Part shown: positions 11,436-22,118 of the stretch, piece after piece
How positions within the stretch are numbered: position 1 is the stretch's first letter
Layout of the letters: every line of letters starts with the position of its first letter
NCBI GenBank assembly: GCA_017163975.1
Contig: JAFFSR010000010.1
Span: 868,001-932,000, forward strand
Direction of reading: 5' to 3'
DNA length: 64,000 bases
From: Anastatus disparis
Lineage: Eukaryota; Arthropoda; Insecta; Hymenoptera; Eupelmidae
Position numbers and translations under genes: made by a program
The notes under the pieces: generated by a model
The model's database searches: none
What the model saw: only the letters and a program-made list of their open reading frames with translations
What the model was told of the DNA's origin: nothing

Positions 11436-12505
11436 CACTACCCTCCAGCCACATTTGCCCACCCTACATGAAAATCGATAAAACTTTAAAGTTTTGTGGC
11501 TCAGTGAAAAATAGTCGTAATTAAAAAATTCCGACTGGGTTTTAAAAAGGGTTTAAAAACCTTTAATTTAAGCCGAGTTGAGCAAAAAAAAATTAAAAAA
11601 TGCATGCCTTATGCGTTAAAAACTAACTAAAAAATATTCAATTTTTTTTGCCCCTATTCAAATGCCTGCCATTTTTGCGGAAATTATCGAATCATAGAAA
11701 AACAAAATGGAGGTAAAAGCTAAAGGAGTCACCTTCAAAATGAGCTATAGAAAGCTCATTTATGATCAATTTTACGGTAGTTATGGTCATTTTTTATGAA
11801 AAAAACGATTTTTTTTAATAGCTATTATCTCAAAAAATACGCATGATATAAAAAAATTTTTAATAAAAAAGTTGTTCATTTTTGAGTCAAAAAAATAAAT
11901 ATTCAAGTTAAACTGAGAATCAGTAAAAAAAAGATTTTATTCATTTTTGATCCCATTGAAAAAAAATCCATTTATTCAATATTTATATTTTAATGAATTT
12001 AAAAAAAAACTTTTCCTTCCGGATTTCAGTTAAATCTAAATATTTATTTTTTTGACTCAAAAATAAACAACTTTTTCATTAAAAATTTTTTTATATCATG
12101 CGTATTTTTTGAGATAATAGCTATAAAAAAATAGTTTTTTTTCATAAAAAATGACCATAACTACCGTAAAATCGATCATAAATGAGCTTTCTATAGCTCA
12201 TTTTGAAGGTGACTCCTTTAGCTTTTACCTCCATTTTGTTTTTCTATGATTCGATAATTTCCGCAAAAATGGCAGGCATTTGAATAGGGGCAAAAAAAAT
12301 TGAATATTTTTTAGTTAGTTTTTAACGCATCAGGCATGCATTTTTTAATTTTTTTTTGCTCAACTCGGCTTAAATTAAAGATTTTTAAACCCTTTTTAAA
12401 ACCCAGTCGGAATTTTTTAATTACGACTATTTTTCACTGAGCCACAAAACTTTAAAGTTTTATCGATTTTCATGTAGGGTGGGCAAATGTGGCTGGAGGG
12501 TAGTG
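11436..12505. mobile_element. 1.07-kb near-perfect palindromic element, CACTACCCTCC ends
   Basis: Two arms of nearly 500 bp are close to exact inverted copies around a short centre near 11960. The left begins CACTACCCTCCAGCCACATT and the right ends in its complement. TA precedes and follows it (11434-11435, 12506-12507), giving a TA duplication as used by the mariner/Tc1 superfamily. It lies inside the repeat tail CAGCCATATATATGTTGG, whose uninterrupted order is supported by the related copy near 14826-14868. No ORF. Confidence 0.8.
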
Positions 12506-12507
12506 TA

Positions 12508-12948
12508 TATATGTTGGTCTCAAGCCCAAAAATAAAAAATGCAGAGAGGGAGCGTTTTCTTTGCATCTTCTCGATATGTATAAAATTTAAGACATAAGAA
12601 GATAAAAATATTTATTTATAATCATAATTTTCCATTATTCTATTATTCTATTTTTTATTATTCGCTCATAATTATTATTAAATATTATTATATACAATCA
12701 TAACTTTAAATTTTATTGTTATTTACTATTCTATTTTTAATTTATTTCAAAAATATATAAGTTTGATTCATTATGAACTTTTGAATGTCGCGTTAAACCA
12801 TCTTTTTTTTATTAATTCTAATTCTATAACTTCATATCTTATATTTTTATGTATCGATGTCTTCTATTGAACTTTTTTCACATTCGCAAATATAAAATTT
12901 AGATTCAATTCATCCTACTCTTCTATTTACTTTGAAATGTGTGTATTC
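12508..12948. other. tail of the dispersed repeat and AT-rich DNA
   Basis: The first 50 bp (GGTCTCAAGCCCAAAAATAA and onward to GCAGAGAGGG) are shared, on the opposite strand, with 14826-14866. The remainder is AT-rich with no recognised feature. Confidence 0.5.
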
Positions 12949-12992
12949 GGGGGGTTAGCGAGCAGAGCGAGCAGGGGGGAACCCCCCCCTAG
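12949..12992 (+). other. Helitron 3' terminus (hairpin + CTAG)
   Basis: GGGGGGTTAGCGAGCAGAGC is followed by a GGGGGG-AA-CCCCCC hairpin, CTAG, then TATATATG. No helicase lies upstream, so it ends a non-autonomous or deleted Helitron. Confidence 0.75.
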
Positions 12993-13006
12993 TATATATG
13001 TGTGTG

Positions 13007-13059
<53 letters not shown>

Positions 13060-13169
13060 CATACATACAATTGTCTGACTTATTGTCTATATATATATAT
13101 ATATATATCAGACCGATTTTATTTACTGTCGTTCAAAGTGAAAACGAATTATTTAAACTGTTCTAAAGA

Positions 13170-14590
13170 TCTATACATATCTTCTATATATTTATGATTG
13201 TCGAGAAAATTTGTCTGCTCTCTAAAGCGATAGTTTAAAATATCTGTTCGCTCTCTTTAGCGATAGTCATATAATCTGTCTTTCTTCTTTGGCAACAGTT
13301 GAAATAATTCGTTTGCTCTTTTTAGCGACAGTAAAAAAAATCGGCGTATTACGAAAATTTGTCTGCCCTTTTTCGTGACCATTGCTACAATTTGTTTGAT
13401 CTTTTTAGTGGCAGTTATTTAAATTTGTCTTCTTTTTTAACTATATTTAAAAAAAACAAGTCTTTTCATTATAGCGTTAGTTAAAATAATTGTTCTGCTT
13501 TTGTTACTTACGTTTAGTAACATATGTCTGCTTTCTTTAGTGATAGATCATTGCAGCCATAAAATCTATCTTATTTCTTTAGAACAGTTTAAATAATTCG
13601 TTTGCACTTTGAACGACAGTTAATAAAATCGGTCTGGTAAAGGCGACCATTCCGAAAATTTGTCTGCCCTTTTTAGCGACAGTTACTAATATTATTATGA
13701 TCTTATAAGTGACAATCATTTAAACTCATCTGCTCTTTTCAATAACAGTCGAAAAAATTAGTCTACTGTCAGCAATAGTTGGGAAATCTGTCTGCACTTT
13801 TTAGCGATAATTATTAAAATTTGTGTGATCGTTTTAGCAACAATTACTTAAATTTAACTGCTTTCTAGCGATAAAAAAAACTATTTTATAAAAAAATTTC
13901 AATGCAGCCATATATTTTATGCTAGTTTTTAAACCCAAAAGCTTTTGTTCTGGGAAAGTTAATAAAATTTGAAATAAGTGTCAAAACTATTGCAATTAGT
14001 AGGCGACTGTTTAAAATATCTGTCCGCTCTCTCTAACGATAGTCAGACGATCTGTCAGTTTTCTTTAGTGACAATAGAAATAATGCAATTGCACTTTATA
14101 GGGACAGTAAATATGATTGGTCTGCTAGCAGCAGCTGTTACGAAAATTTGTTAGCTCTTTTGAACGACAATTACTAAAATTCGTCTAATTTTATTAGCGA
14201 CAATCATTAAAATTCGTCTTCTCTTTTTAGTGATAGTTTAAAAAATCTTTCCGCTCACTTAAACTGCAATTAAAAAAAATTTGGCCGCTTATTATAGACA
14301 TAATTAGAATAATTTGTCTGCTCTTATATGGGTTTAGAAATATTCGTCTGCTCTCGTTATCGGCAATTTAAAATATCTGTCCACTCTCTTCAGCGCTATT
14401 CGGAAACCTTGTCTGTTTTCTTGATTTACAATTCAAATAATTGGTTTGCATTTTTTAGCAACAGTAAATGAAGTTGGTGCCTCAGCAGCGGCTGTTACGG
14501 AAATCTGTCTTTTTGTTATAGCGACAATCGAAAAAATTCGCTGCTCATTACAGTGACAGTTTCAATGATTCGTCTGCACTTCTTATTTAC
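13170..14590 (+). repeat. degenerate ~50-bp array of TTTTTAGCGACAGT / AATTTGTCTGCTC words
   Basis: More than 20 irregular units of the type AAAATTTGTCTGCTCTTTTT followed by AGCGACAGTTA recur across 1.4 kb. An embedded tail at about 13903 (ATGCAGCCATATATTTTATG) links it to the array at 10935-11420. No coding capacity. Confidence 0.7.
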
Positions 14591-15791
14591 GTTTAGTACT
14601 ATTATTATAGAATTTGTGGTTTAATTATAAAGAATAAAATAACACCTTAGATGACATGAAAATAAGTTATGAAATTTGAATGATATAAGAATTTAATATT
14701 TAATAAAAATAAAATTTCAAATTAATTATATAAGATCATTTGAGACTATATTCAGCGGCTATGATAATAAATAAATACTTTAATTTTTTATTTCTCATCA
14801 ACTCTATAAATACAATGTAAATAAAAGACTTTCTCTCTGCATTTTTTATTTTTGCGCTTGAAATCAACATATGGCTGATTCCATTCAGATTCATGCAGGC
14901 CGTCACTGATCGAATTTTTTTTTTCTTCCAAGTAATAAAAATACCTTCTATTATGTATATAAAGATAAAATTCAATTCGTAGAACGCTCAAAAATTTTTT
15001 TTTCCTTTACTACAGCAATTTTAGTGTTGGATGTAAAAACAAAAATTCAAAAATTGAAAATGAACTTCTACTTTTAAATGACTATAGCTCCGTCAATTTT
15101 CAACCTTTTTGGGCGTTCTTTTAACGAAAGTGTGCGGAATTCTGTTAAGTTTTAAATGCAATCTCGATTTTTGTAATACAATTTGATCTCACTGAGTTAT
15201 TTACGAAAAACCGAAAAAAACGATTTTTTTCCAACACGATTTTCTTAATCACTTGTTTTTTTTTTTGAAATTTTTATATAATTTTATACATAAAAAATAC
15301 TAACTTTTAGGGTAGGTAAGAATATGCGATTTGCCTTATTTTTTTTTAACAGATTTTCAAACTTTTTTTTATATTTTCGATTTTAAACCATTGATACCAT
15401 GGCGCATCGTACTATTTTTCTAACTTTACGTGTACTTACAACTATTTTTATGCTTTCATTTATTAATATATCAAAAATATCAACAATGATCTTTAAAATA
15501 AACCCCGGATCGAATATTTTGATCAATTACAACCAAAGTTATGACGATTTCAAGTTTAAGAAAAAATGCTGAAACTTTAAATAAATATATTTACTTTGAA
15601 TTTTGAATTTTGATTTTGAATTTTGAATTTTAAATTTTGAATTTGAATTTTGAAAAGGTGAGTTTTTTAAATAATACAATATATTATTTGGTCATTTTCA
15701 ATGAACAAATAATATGCGATACAATTAAGAAAGAACACTAATGAATTGAGAACTAATATGAATAAAAAAATCCGAATTTGAATAAAATCTT

Positions 15792-17624
15792 TCAATTTAC
15801 TTCTTGCCACTCATGTCTCGAAGTTTTGGCAGTGTAGATTTGGTTTCGTTCACTTTTCCAACAGTGAATCTTTTGAATACCTTTTATTTCTTTTGCATTC
15901 CCTCACCATTCCATTTTTTTTGTCAGTCGAAAAACTTTTAACTCATCCTTGCGGATAACAAGAATGTTAATCGACGAAGTATATTTTGATACGTGAGTGG
16001 CGAAATTTTCAGCGTTTCTAATAAAATCTGCACTCTTCTTGGACAGATTATGTGTGGTAGCATAATGTTTAACTAAACCACCAATACCGTCACAAGCGCT
16101 TTTACCATGACCTGTTGCAGAAAAAAGCTATTTTCTGTTTACTTTCAAGTTTTGAAGCTCATAGAATTGATATCTATTTTTAAAATGACTGGCAGCTCCA
16201 TTGGAAATGGTTATGATTTCATCAAGATCTTGTGCAATATGTTTTTGTTTTAAGTTATCGATAGTTAAATTTATAGCCATTAGGGCATGAGACGAATCAT
16301 GTTTAATATCGTCAGAGACGGTGACATAACTGACTGTTTTATCATTTCCAAAATAGCATACTGACGTAAATATTGATATTTGGTTTTTACTCCAATGATA
16401 GCTTTGAATTTCATTTTGAAGCAGAACTGTCCAATTTTCTGCAAAATCGACATGAATAACTAATTGGAAGTCATTATTTTTCGCTAAAAGTTTAACCTCT
16501 TTAATTGCTATACGTTGAATTTCTTTGACCAATTTATGAGCTCTTACAGTGAGAGCGCGCTCTCTTAACTCTATTAAGAAATTTTCAATTATGCTAGTTT
16601 TATTCAGTAAATTTGATTTTTCCCAAACACCATAAATTATTTCTTCATATAAATCTTCTTCTGTCAAAGAAATTACTTGTAAATCAATAGAATCTCCAAT
16701 GGGACATTCTTTACATTCTCTTAGTACACATTTCATATCATCTTTTGAACAAAAAAGTGAAGAACATATTTTCAATTCCAAATCTGCAGTGTCTTGTTTA
16801 TTCTCTTTTTTATAATTATTCAAAGCATCTAACATAAGTTTAAGATTCTCGCAGTAAACGCAAAGACACGAATCGGTGGGTGGATGTGGTATAACCCACT
16901 TCGGTCTTAAAGCGTAGAATGTTGATTTACCCATTTTTGTTTTCATTTCAGGATTTTCGTCTTTAAATAATTGATATATTTCTTTTATACTTCGCGTAAG
17001 AAAGCGTTTGACTTTTTTAGTTTTTATACCATTTTCTTCGATAGATACTGTGTCGCTTTTATTCGCACTTTGACGAGAACAATTAAAATCATCGTTCAGA
17101 TAATAATCCTTTACTTTCATTACAATTTTACTATCCAAAGAATGGCCACAATAGTTCTCAGACTGCTTGTAAATTTTATTATTAACCAATGATCGTGCTT
17201 GATTAATCATATAAATAGTTACATTTGGTAAAACTGATAATAAATAATCTCTGGAAATATCACTTGGTATAATACTCAACAATTGTTTTTTCTCAAGAAA
17301 ATTATCTAATGCAATTTTAATATTCTCAAGCCATTTATCATTTGTTTTACATTCATTATTTTCATTCAATGCGGGCAAATCCGTTATATCGTAAACTTTC
17401 ATCATTTTACTTGCTATTTGTGAATCAAATGCATCGTTTATTTGTTTTCTTTTTCGGAGAGCATAAGATTCTCGCATCTTGATATTGATACTTTGAGGCA
17501 TTTTAATTGGTGAAATGTTTAATTTTAAATTACTTGAAGTCTCGTTGAGCTGTTCTACCACAGCCTCACTATGAATAAAATCTTCCGAAGATTGTTGACT
17601 GCTTGAAGTCGATGAAATAGGCAT
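15792..17624 (-). pseudogene. transposase-like protein A (DFAENW family), two nonsense codons
   Basis: An open frame of 498 codons (17624 to 16128) is followed in the same frame by 75 and then 37 more codons after TAG (16128-16130) and TGA (15903-15905). The first stop lies where a Trp codon is expected (K-stop-LFSATGHGKSACDGIGG). Visible motifs: FYALRPKW (236-243), a Cys cluster CLCVYC and CVLRECKECP (253-307), HVDFAENW (391-398), QSYHW (407-411), VSDDIKHDS (436-444), ISNGAASHFKNR (473-484), then HGKSACDG. The order D, D and D/N plus His-Gly-Lys suggests an RNase H-type nuclease fold; this is inference. It is homologous to the gene at 20508-28017. The third Asp is Asn here, so it may have been inactive before the stops arose. 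Confidence 0.75.
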
Positions 17625-17629
17625 TTTTC

Positions 17630-17797
17630 ACTTCATCTAATAATATTTTGTAACACGAAGGGCATACTTTATCTTCTCTAGAGAAAGAAGTATTTGGATA
17701 CAAGCGCTTCAAAGACTCCGTTAGATCACCTAATTCTCTAAGCGGACTTTTGGAGCAATCAGAAACAACTTTTTTGTGCCTTTCTTTTAAATCCTAA
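17630..17797 (-). pseudogene. N-terminal zinc-binding segment of protein A, other frame
   Basis: Upstream of the 498-codon frame, a different minus-strand frame reads LKERHKKVVSDCSKSP and then EDKVCPSCYKILLDE. This resembles the CxDPFxxH...CxxC modules at the start of the homologue at 20508. Either a one-base shift or a lost splice joins it to the main frame near 17630. Confidence 0.5.
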
Positions 17798-18009
17798 AAA
17801 TTTTTGAGCGTTCTACGAGGTAAATTTTATCTTTATATACATAATAGAAGGTATTTTTATTACTTAGAAGAAAAAAAAAAATTCGATTAGTGACGGCCTG
17901 CATGAATCTGAATGGAATCAGCCATATATGAATATATGGCTGCATTTAAGTGTTTTTTTTATGTCCTTAAAGAATAGACAAATTTTTGTTAATTAAAAAA
18001 AAATTTTTT

Positions 18010-18140
18010 ATTTGGCTGTAAATATAATTATTATTATTTCACTCTCGCTAAGAAAAGCTTACATATTTATTTTTTATTGTCGCTAAAGAGAGCTTACAGC
18101 TCTATTTTTTATCATAGCTAAAAGAAACAATTCCCTTTCG
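18010..18140 (-). repeat. AGCGACAAT/TTTGTAAGC array, copy on minus strand
   Basis: Read on the minus strand this shows TCTTTAGCGACAATAAAAAA and AAATATGTAAGC and leads to the tail AATGCAGCCATATAT next to the transposon at 14869-17937. It is the inverted counterpart of 10935-11420. Confidence 0.65.
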
Positions 18141-18373
18141 TATTTTAAAAATGATCCTTTTATTCTGTAAATTTTTTTGGATTTTTAAATTTTTTATGAT
18201 TTTGTAAGTTTGAAAAAATAGTTGAGAATAACGAAATGCAGAGAGGAGGCTTTTTATTGTTATTTGATTATAATTGTAGTTGGAAATTCCAATATATCTA
18301 TAAATAGCATTCAGTATTTATATATATATATATATGGGTCAAAATAACATCTTTTTATAAAAGTGTGCGCATG

Positions 18374-19412
18374 TGGATCACCGATTTTGCTGATTTTGAG
18401 ATATGTTTTAGTATTATTAAAGTTAGGAATCTGTGCAAAATTTCAGCTCTCTAAGTGCAAAACTCGCCGAAATATGGCCTTTCAAAGGTCAAAAACTCCG
18501 CTTTTTTCGGCTGTTTTTCACTCTTTTTCAAAATTCTGCAAAGACTCGAGTTTTTAACATATTTTAATTCGGCAGGCGGCAATTTCTTCGTTTTTATGTT
18601 AATTTTAAATTTTCGTAATTATATTTTTAAAAAATTCTAATCAGGCTTCTGAAAACTCTTAGAATAAAATACTGATTTTTGACATTTTTGACAATTTTTA
18701 AACAGCTGTAACTCATTTGAATTTTGATATTTTTAAATTATCAAAATTTTGTTTTATTGGTCAAAAAGAAAGCTTTAATTTGCATTTTTAAATTTTCAAA
18801 AAGGTTTAAAATTGACGGAGATACAAAGGTTTAAAGTTTGCAAAATTTCTAAAATATACGTTTTTTACAAAATTTAGATCATTGTAACTCTGGCCGGACA
18901 ACTTCAAATTCACTAAATCTTACAAGAAAACTTTCTATAAGTCACGTAAAATGAGGCCAAATAGGCCTGGTCAATGGTATCCTACGATTTTACTATTATT
19001 TGAACCTCTCATAATTCAGTATTTTGCTTCACAAGTAAATCAATACACCCAGCTGTTGCGTCTTCTACTCATAAATGCGAAAACCTTAAAAGATTCAACA
19101 GGCTATAAATTATGAAATGAGCGATAAAAAACTTGATTTTATGCTTGAGTATAAGTCTCTAGGTCGTTTAGAATGAAAGTTATAACAGTTTGAGAATTTT
19201 TTATTTCTCAAGGTATCAAATCCGTGAACGCTTACTCTAGCCGATTTTTAGATTGGTCTTAAATTTCCTATAACTTAATTTCTATGATACTTCAGGACTC
19301 TTATTGAAGCTCTAATTAAAAATTATTGCTTGTAATTTCAATATCTTTGATGAAGTATAAATGTAAGTCTGCTAACATCTAAAATAATCAACTTTATTTT
19401 TTTCTTATAACA
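18374..19412 (+). repeat. left arm of a ~1.04-kb inverted repeat pair
   Basis: This arm, starting GGATCACCGATTTTGCTGAT, is nearly identical to the complement of 29128-30163. The arms enclose 9.7 kb that hold the multi-exon gene B. They may be giant terminal inverted repeats of one element or two opposed copies of a repeat. No matching target duplication was found: ATGT lies before the left arm and ATCA after the right. Confidence 0.85.
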
Positions 19413-19431
19413 TCGTTAAGTCCCTATTGAA

Positions 19432-20176
19432 AATAATGACGTCTTTGGATGTGTCTGGATTTGTAACAAAAAAAGACGTCTTTGAAAGACGTCTTTTAAT
19501 AACGTCATAAGTCACAAGAGAAAATTCAAAAGTAGTTAAACTAGAGGATAATAATTATTTTTTTATTTTTCATTAAAACCTACAAAAATACCTCTATTCA
19601 TTAGTTGAAATAGAGTGTGAGAAAACTATCATTATTTTAGATCAAACGAAACTGTCAGTTTATATGTTTTGGACGGTCTTATTCTTTTCGTGCGCATTCG
19701 CTTACCATAAAGAAATCAATCGCTAAAAAGCGCGGTAGCCCTCTAACGAGCAATCATCAGTACTATTATACAAATTGATATGAATGTATATAATAGTACT
19801 AATGATTGCTCGTTAGAGGGCTACCGCGTTTTTTAGCGATTGATTTCTTTATGGTAAGCAAATGCGCACGAAAAGAATAAGACAGTTCAGAGCATATAAA
19901 CTGACAGTTTCGTTTGATCTAAAATAATGATAGTTTTCTCACACTCTATTTCAACTAATGAATAGAGGTATTTTTGTAGGTTTTAATGAAAAATAAAAAA
20001 ATAATTATTATCCTGTAGTTTAACTACTTTTGAATTTTCTCTTGTGACTTATGACGTTATTAAAAGACGTCTTTAAAAGACGTCTTCAAAAGACGTCTTC
20101 AAAAGACGTCTTTTAAAGACGTCTTTTTTTGTTCCAAATCCAGACACGTCCAAAGACGTCATTATTTTCAATAGGG
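19432..20176. mobile_element. CCCTA foldback element 1 (CCCTATTGAAAATAATGACG ends)
   Basis: The 745-bp element has inverted arms with GACGTCTTT/AAAGACGTC repeats near both ends; on the right four or five such units stand in tandem at 20057-20125. A GT dinucleotide flanks both ends (19430-19431 and 20177-20178). The ends resemble those at 24941 and 25558. No coding capacity. Confidence 0.75.
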
Positions 20177-20178
20177 GT

Positions 20179-20507
20179 ATCAGCTATTACTTTAATTGAG
20201 TGTGACATCTTTACCGACGACTATCATATCTGTGTGATTTAATATTTCATATAAAAAAATTGAAGTAACAGCTGATACTCAAGTAATGATACTTAAGTTC
20301 CAAGTGATACTCAATACTCAAGTCATGACTATAAATTCGAGCCCTACCCTCACCTTGTGAATTTTCATACCTGTTTATACGATCGTGTACTAAATAAAAC
20401 TAGAATGAACGTCTATGTTACTTTCGATTGTTGTTTTTTAAAATAGCAATTATTACTTTTACTCATAGTAAATAAATGGGAAAAAATAAACAAGAAGTTT
20501 TTTAAAT
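20179..20507 (+). other. upstream region of gene B
   Basis: No ORF. Palindromic words built from AGTGATACT/CAAGTAATG occur at 20260-20330. A promoter is expected here but no clear TATA or initiator could be chosen. Confidence 0.35.
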
Positions 20508-21590
20508 ATGGCTTTAAATTGCTATATTGCAAAACTATTAGTACATGAAACTGAAAAATGTATCAGTGATTCTTATACACAAAATAATACTTTAAAAAAT
20601 ATAGATTCTTTTAGCAAAGATGACTTAAAATATTTGAGTTACCGTGTTCCTGGTTTTAAAATTGATTGCAATGATGTAATTTGCACTCACCATGCTGATA
20701 AATATTTAAGACATTATTCAATGAAACAAAAAAAATGTTGCGACCCATTCAACAAACATGCAGTGAATGTGAAAATTCATTTGAATGTATTAAGTCTTCA
20801 GGATTGTGAAAGTTTTGAAAAAATTCTAAACATTAGATTAATCCCAGGGCAAAAAATATGTCGTAATTGTTATAGAAAAATAAAGACTGCAATATTAAAC
20901 TATGGTAAGCAAAATAACTATTGCCGTGATCCCTTTAAAAGACACAGAAATCCAGTGAATAATTTTCTGAAAATAGTAGATGAAAATATATCTGTGAAAT
21001 TTGCAGTAGCCTGCAGCGATATTGAATTGTTATCAGGTGTCACAGTATGTTCCTCTTGTTATAACAGAATCCAGTCAATAGTATCAGAGTTCGAAACACA
21101 ACAAAATATAAAATCTGATGTGAAAGCTACTGCGACTCAAAGCAGCGAAAGTAATAGTGAATCATTAGCAAGTTTACAAAACTCTGAGAACTTCATATCT
21201 ACAAGTCAAAATGCAAAAAATTTAGATTCACTTTATGCAATGTTTAATATTTCACCTATAGATAAAAATAAATTAACGCTTGATAGATTGAAAAATAAAG
21301 CATTAGATGCATTACAATGTATTGTTGGCGAAATTACCACTACAATGTGTAAAGTATATGATATTGAATTACCAAATTTTTCAAATTTAAATGAAATTCA
21401 TCAGGATTTAGTAGCGTTTAAAGCATTTATCAAGAACTCAGTGAATTATTATAATTTAGCATCTAATACTAATGAAAAATAAAAATTTTAAGCTTGATGC
21501 CATATGATTGGAGTTATAAAATGGTTAATCAATATTTTGACTGTTCTCGTTATTTTTATAATGAAGTAGTGAAACTACGAGAAAATGAAG
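20508..21590 (+). CDS. transposase-like gene B, exon 1 (duplicated zinc-binding module)
   Basis: The open frame 20508-21482 encodes 324 residues. Two similar cysteine modules stand in tandem: KKCCDPFNKH...KICRNCYRKI (residues 76-125) and NNYCRDPFKRH...VCSSCYNRI (137-188). Each has CxDPFxxH followed by CxxC, probably binding zinc. The word CKVYDIELP near residue 286 matches KVYDITDLP of protein A. The likely coding path continues after the TAA in another frame (ILSLMPYDWSYKMVNQYF to LRENEG), needing a one-base shift in an A-run near 21480, and ends at the splice donor GAAG|GTAAAT at 21591. The family occurs in many animal genomes as uncharacterised, repeat-associated proteins (from memory, not searched). 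The role is inferred as transposition. Confidence 0.7.
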
Positions 21591-22118
21591 GTAAATATTT
21601 GAATATCACATTGATAATAATATAATAATCACTATAATAATATTATAACAGTAATAATAATAATCACATTATTAATGTTAAATAGATTCAGAATTCATAA
21701 CAAAAATAATAATTGTAAAAATTAAATTTTAATTAATAAATGCAATAATTAAAATATATTTTATCTAGTTCTGTTTCCTTAAAAAATACAAAAAATGACT
21801 AGTTTATAGTTATCACAGGAAAGTGTTAGTAATCAATGATTGTGATATACTAATAAATAAAAATAAATTATAAATTTAATACTAAAATAATTAATGAATT
21901 TTTTCGTTCAAATTTATCTGGAGAATTTTTTATTACAAAAACTTTTTATTAAAACCAATGATCAAATATTGCAGTATAATACACAATATTTCATTTCTAC
22001 TATTATAAAAAAAATTTAATGAACTAATCATAGTAATTAAAATCCATACAATGTTTAAAATGCACATTAGAAGCATTATTTAATCATAATTTTTTAGAAA
22101 TTGAAAATTTTGTATCTG

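Larger units (their letters stand above)
14869..17937 (-). mobile_element. ~3.07-kb DNA transposon with ~130-bp terminal inverted repeats
   Basis: The left end begins ATATGGCTGATTCCATTCAG and runs for about 130 bp to GAACGCTCAAAAATTTT near 14999. The same sequence, inverted, occupies about 17797-17937. The one gene inside (minus strand) has transposase-like features. On both sides lies the dispersed repeat CAGCCATATAT...GTTGATTTCAAGCGC, so the insertion point can be read against the copy at 11420/12508. The target looks like CATATATATG, but the exact duplication is ambiguous in this AT run. The superfamily is not recognised by me. Confidence 0.8.

Noticed and set aside
10935..14590. CRISPR-like repeat array
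   Set aside because: Units are irregular in length and sequence, spacers are not distinct, and the genome is eukaryotic.
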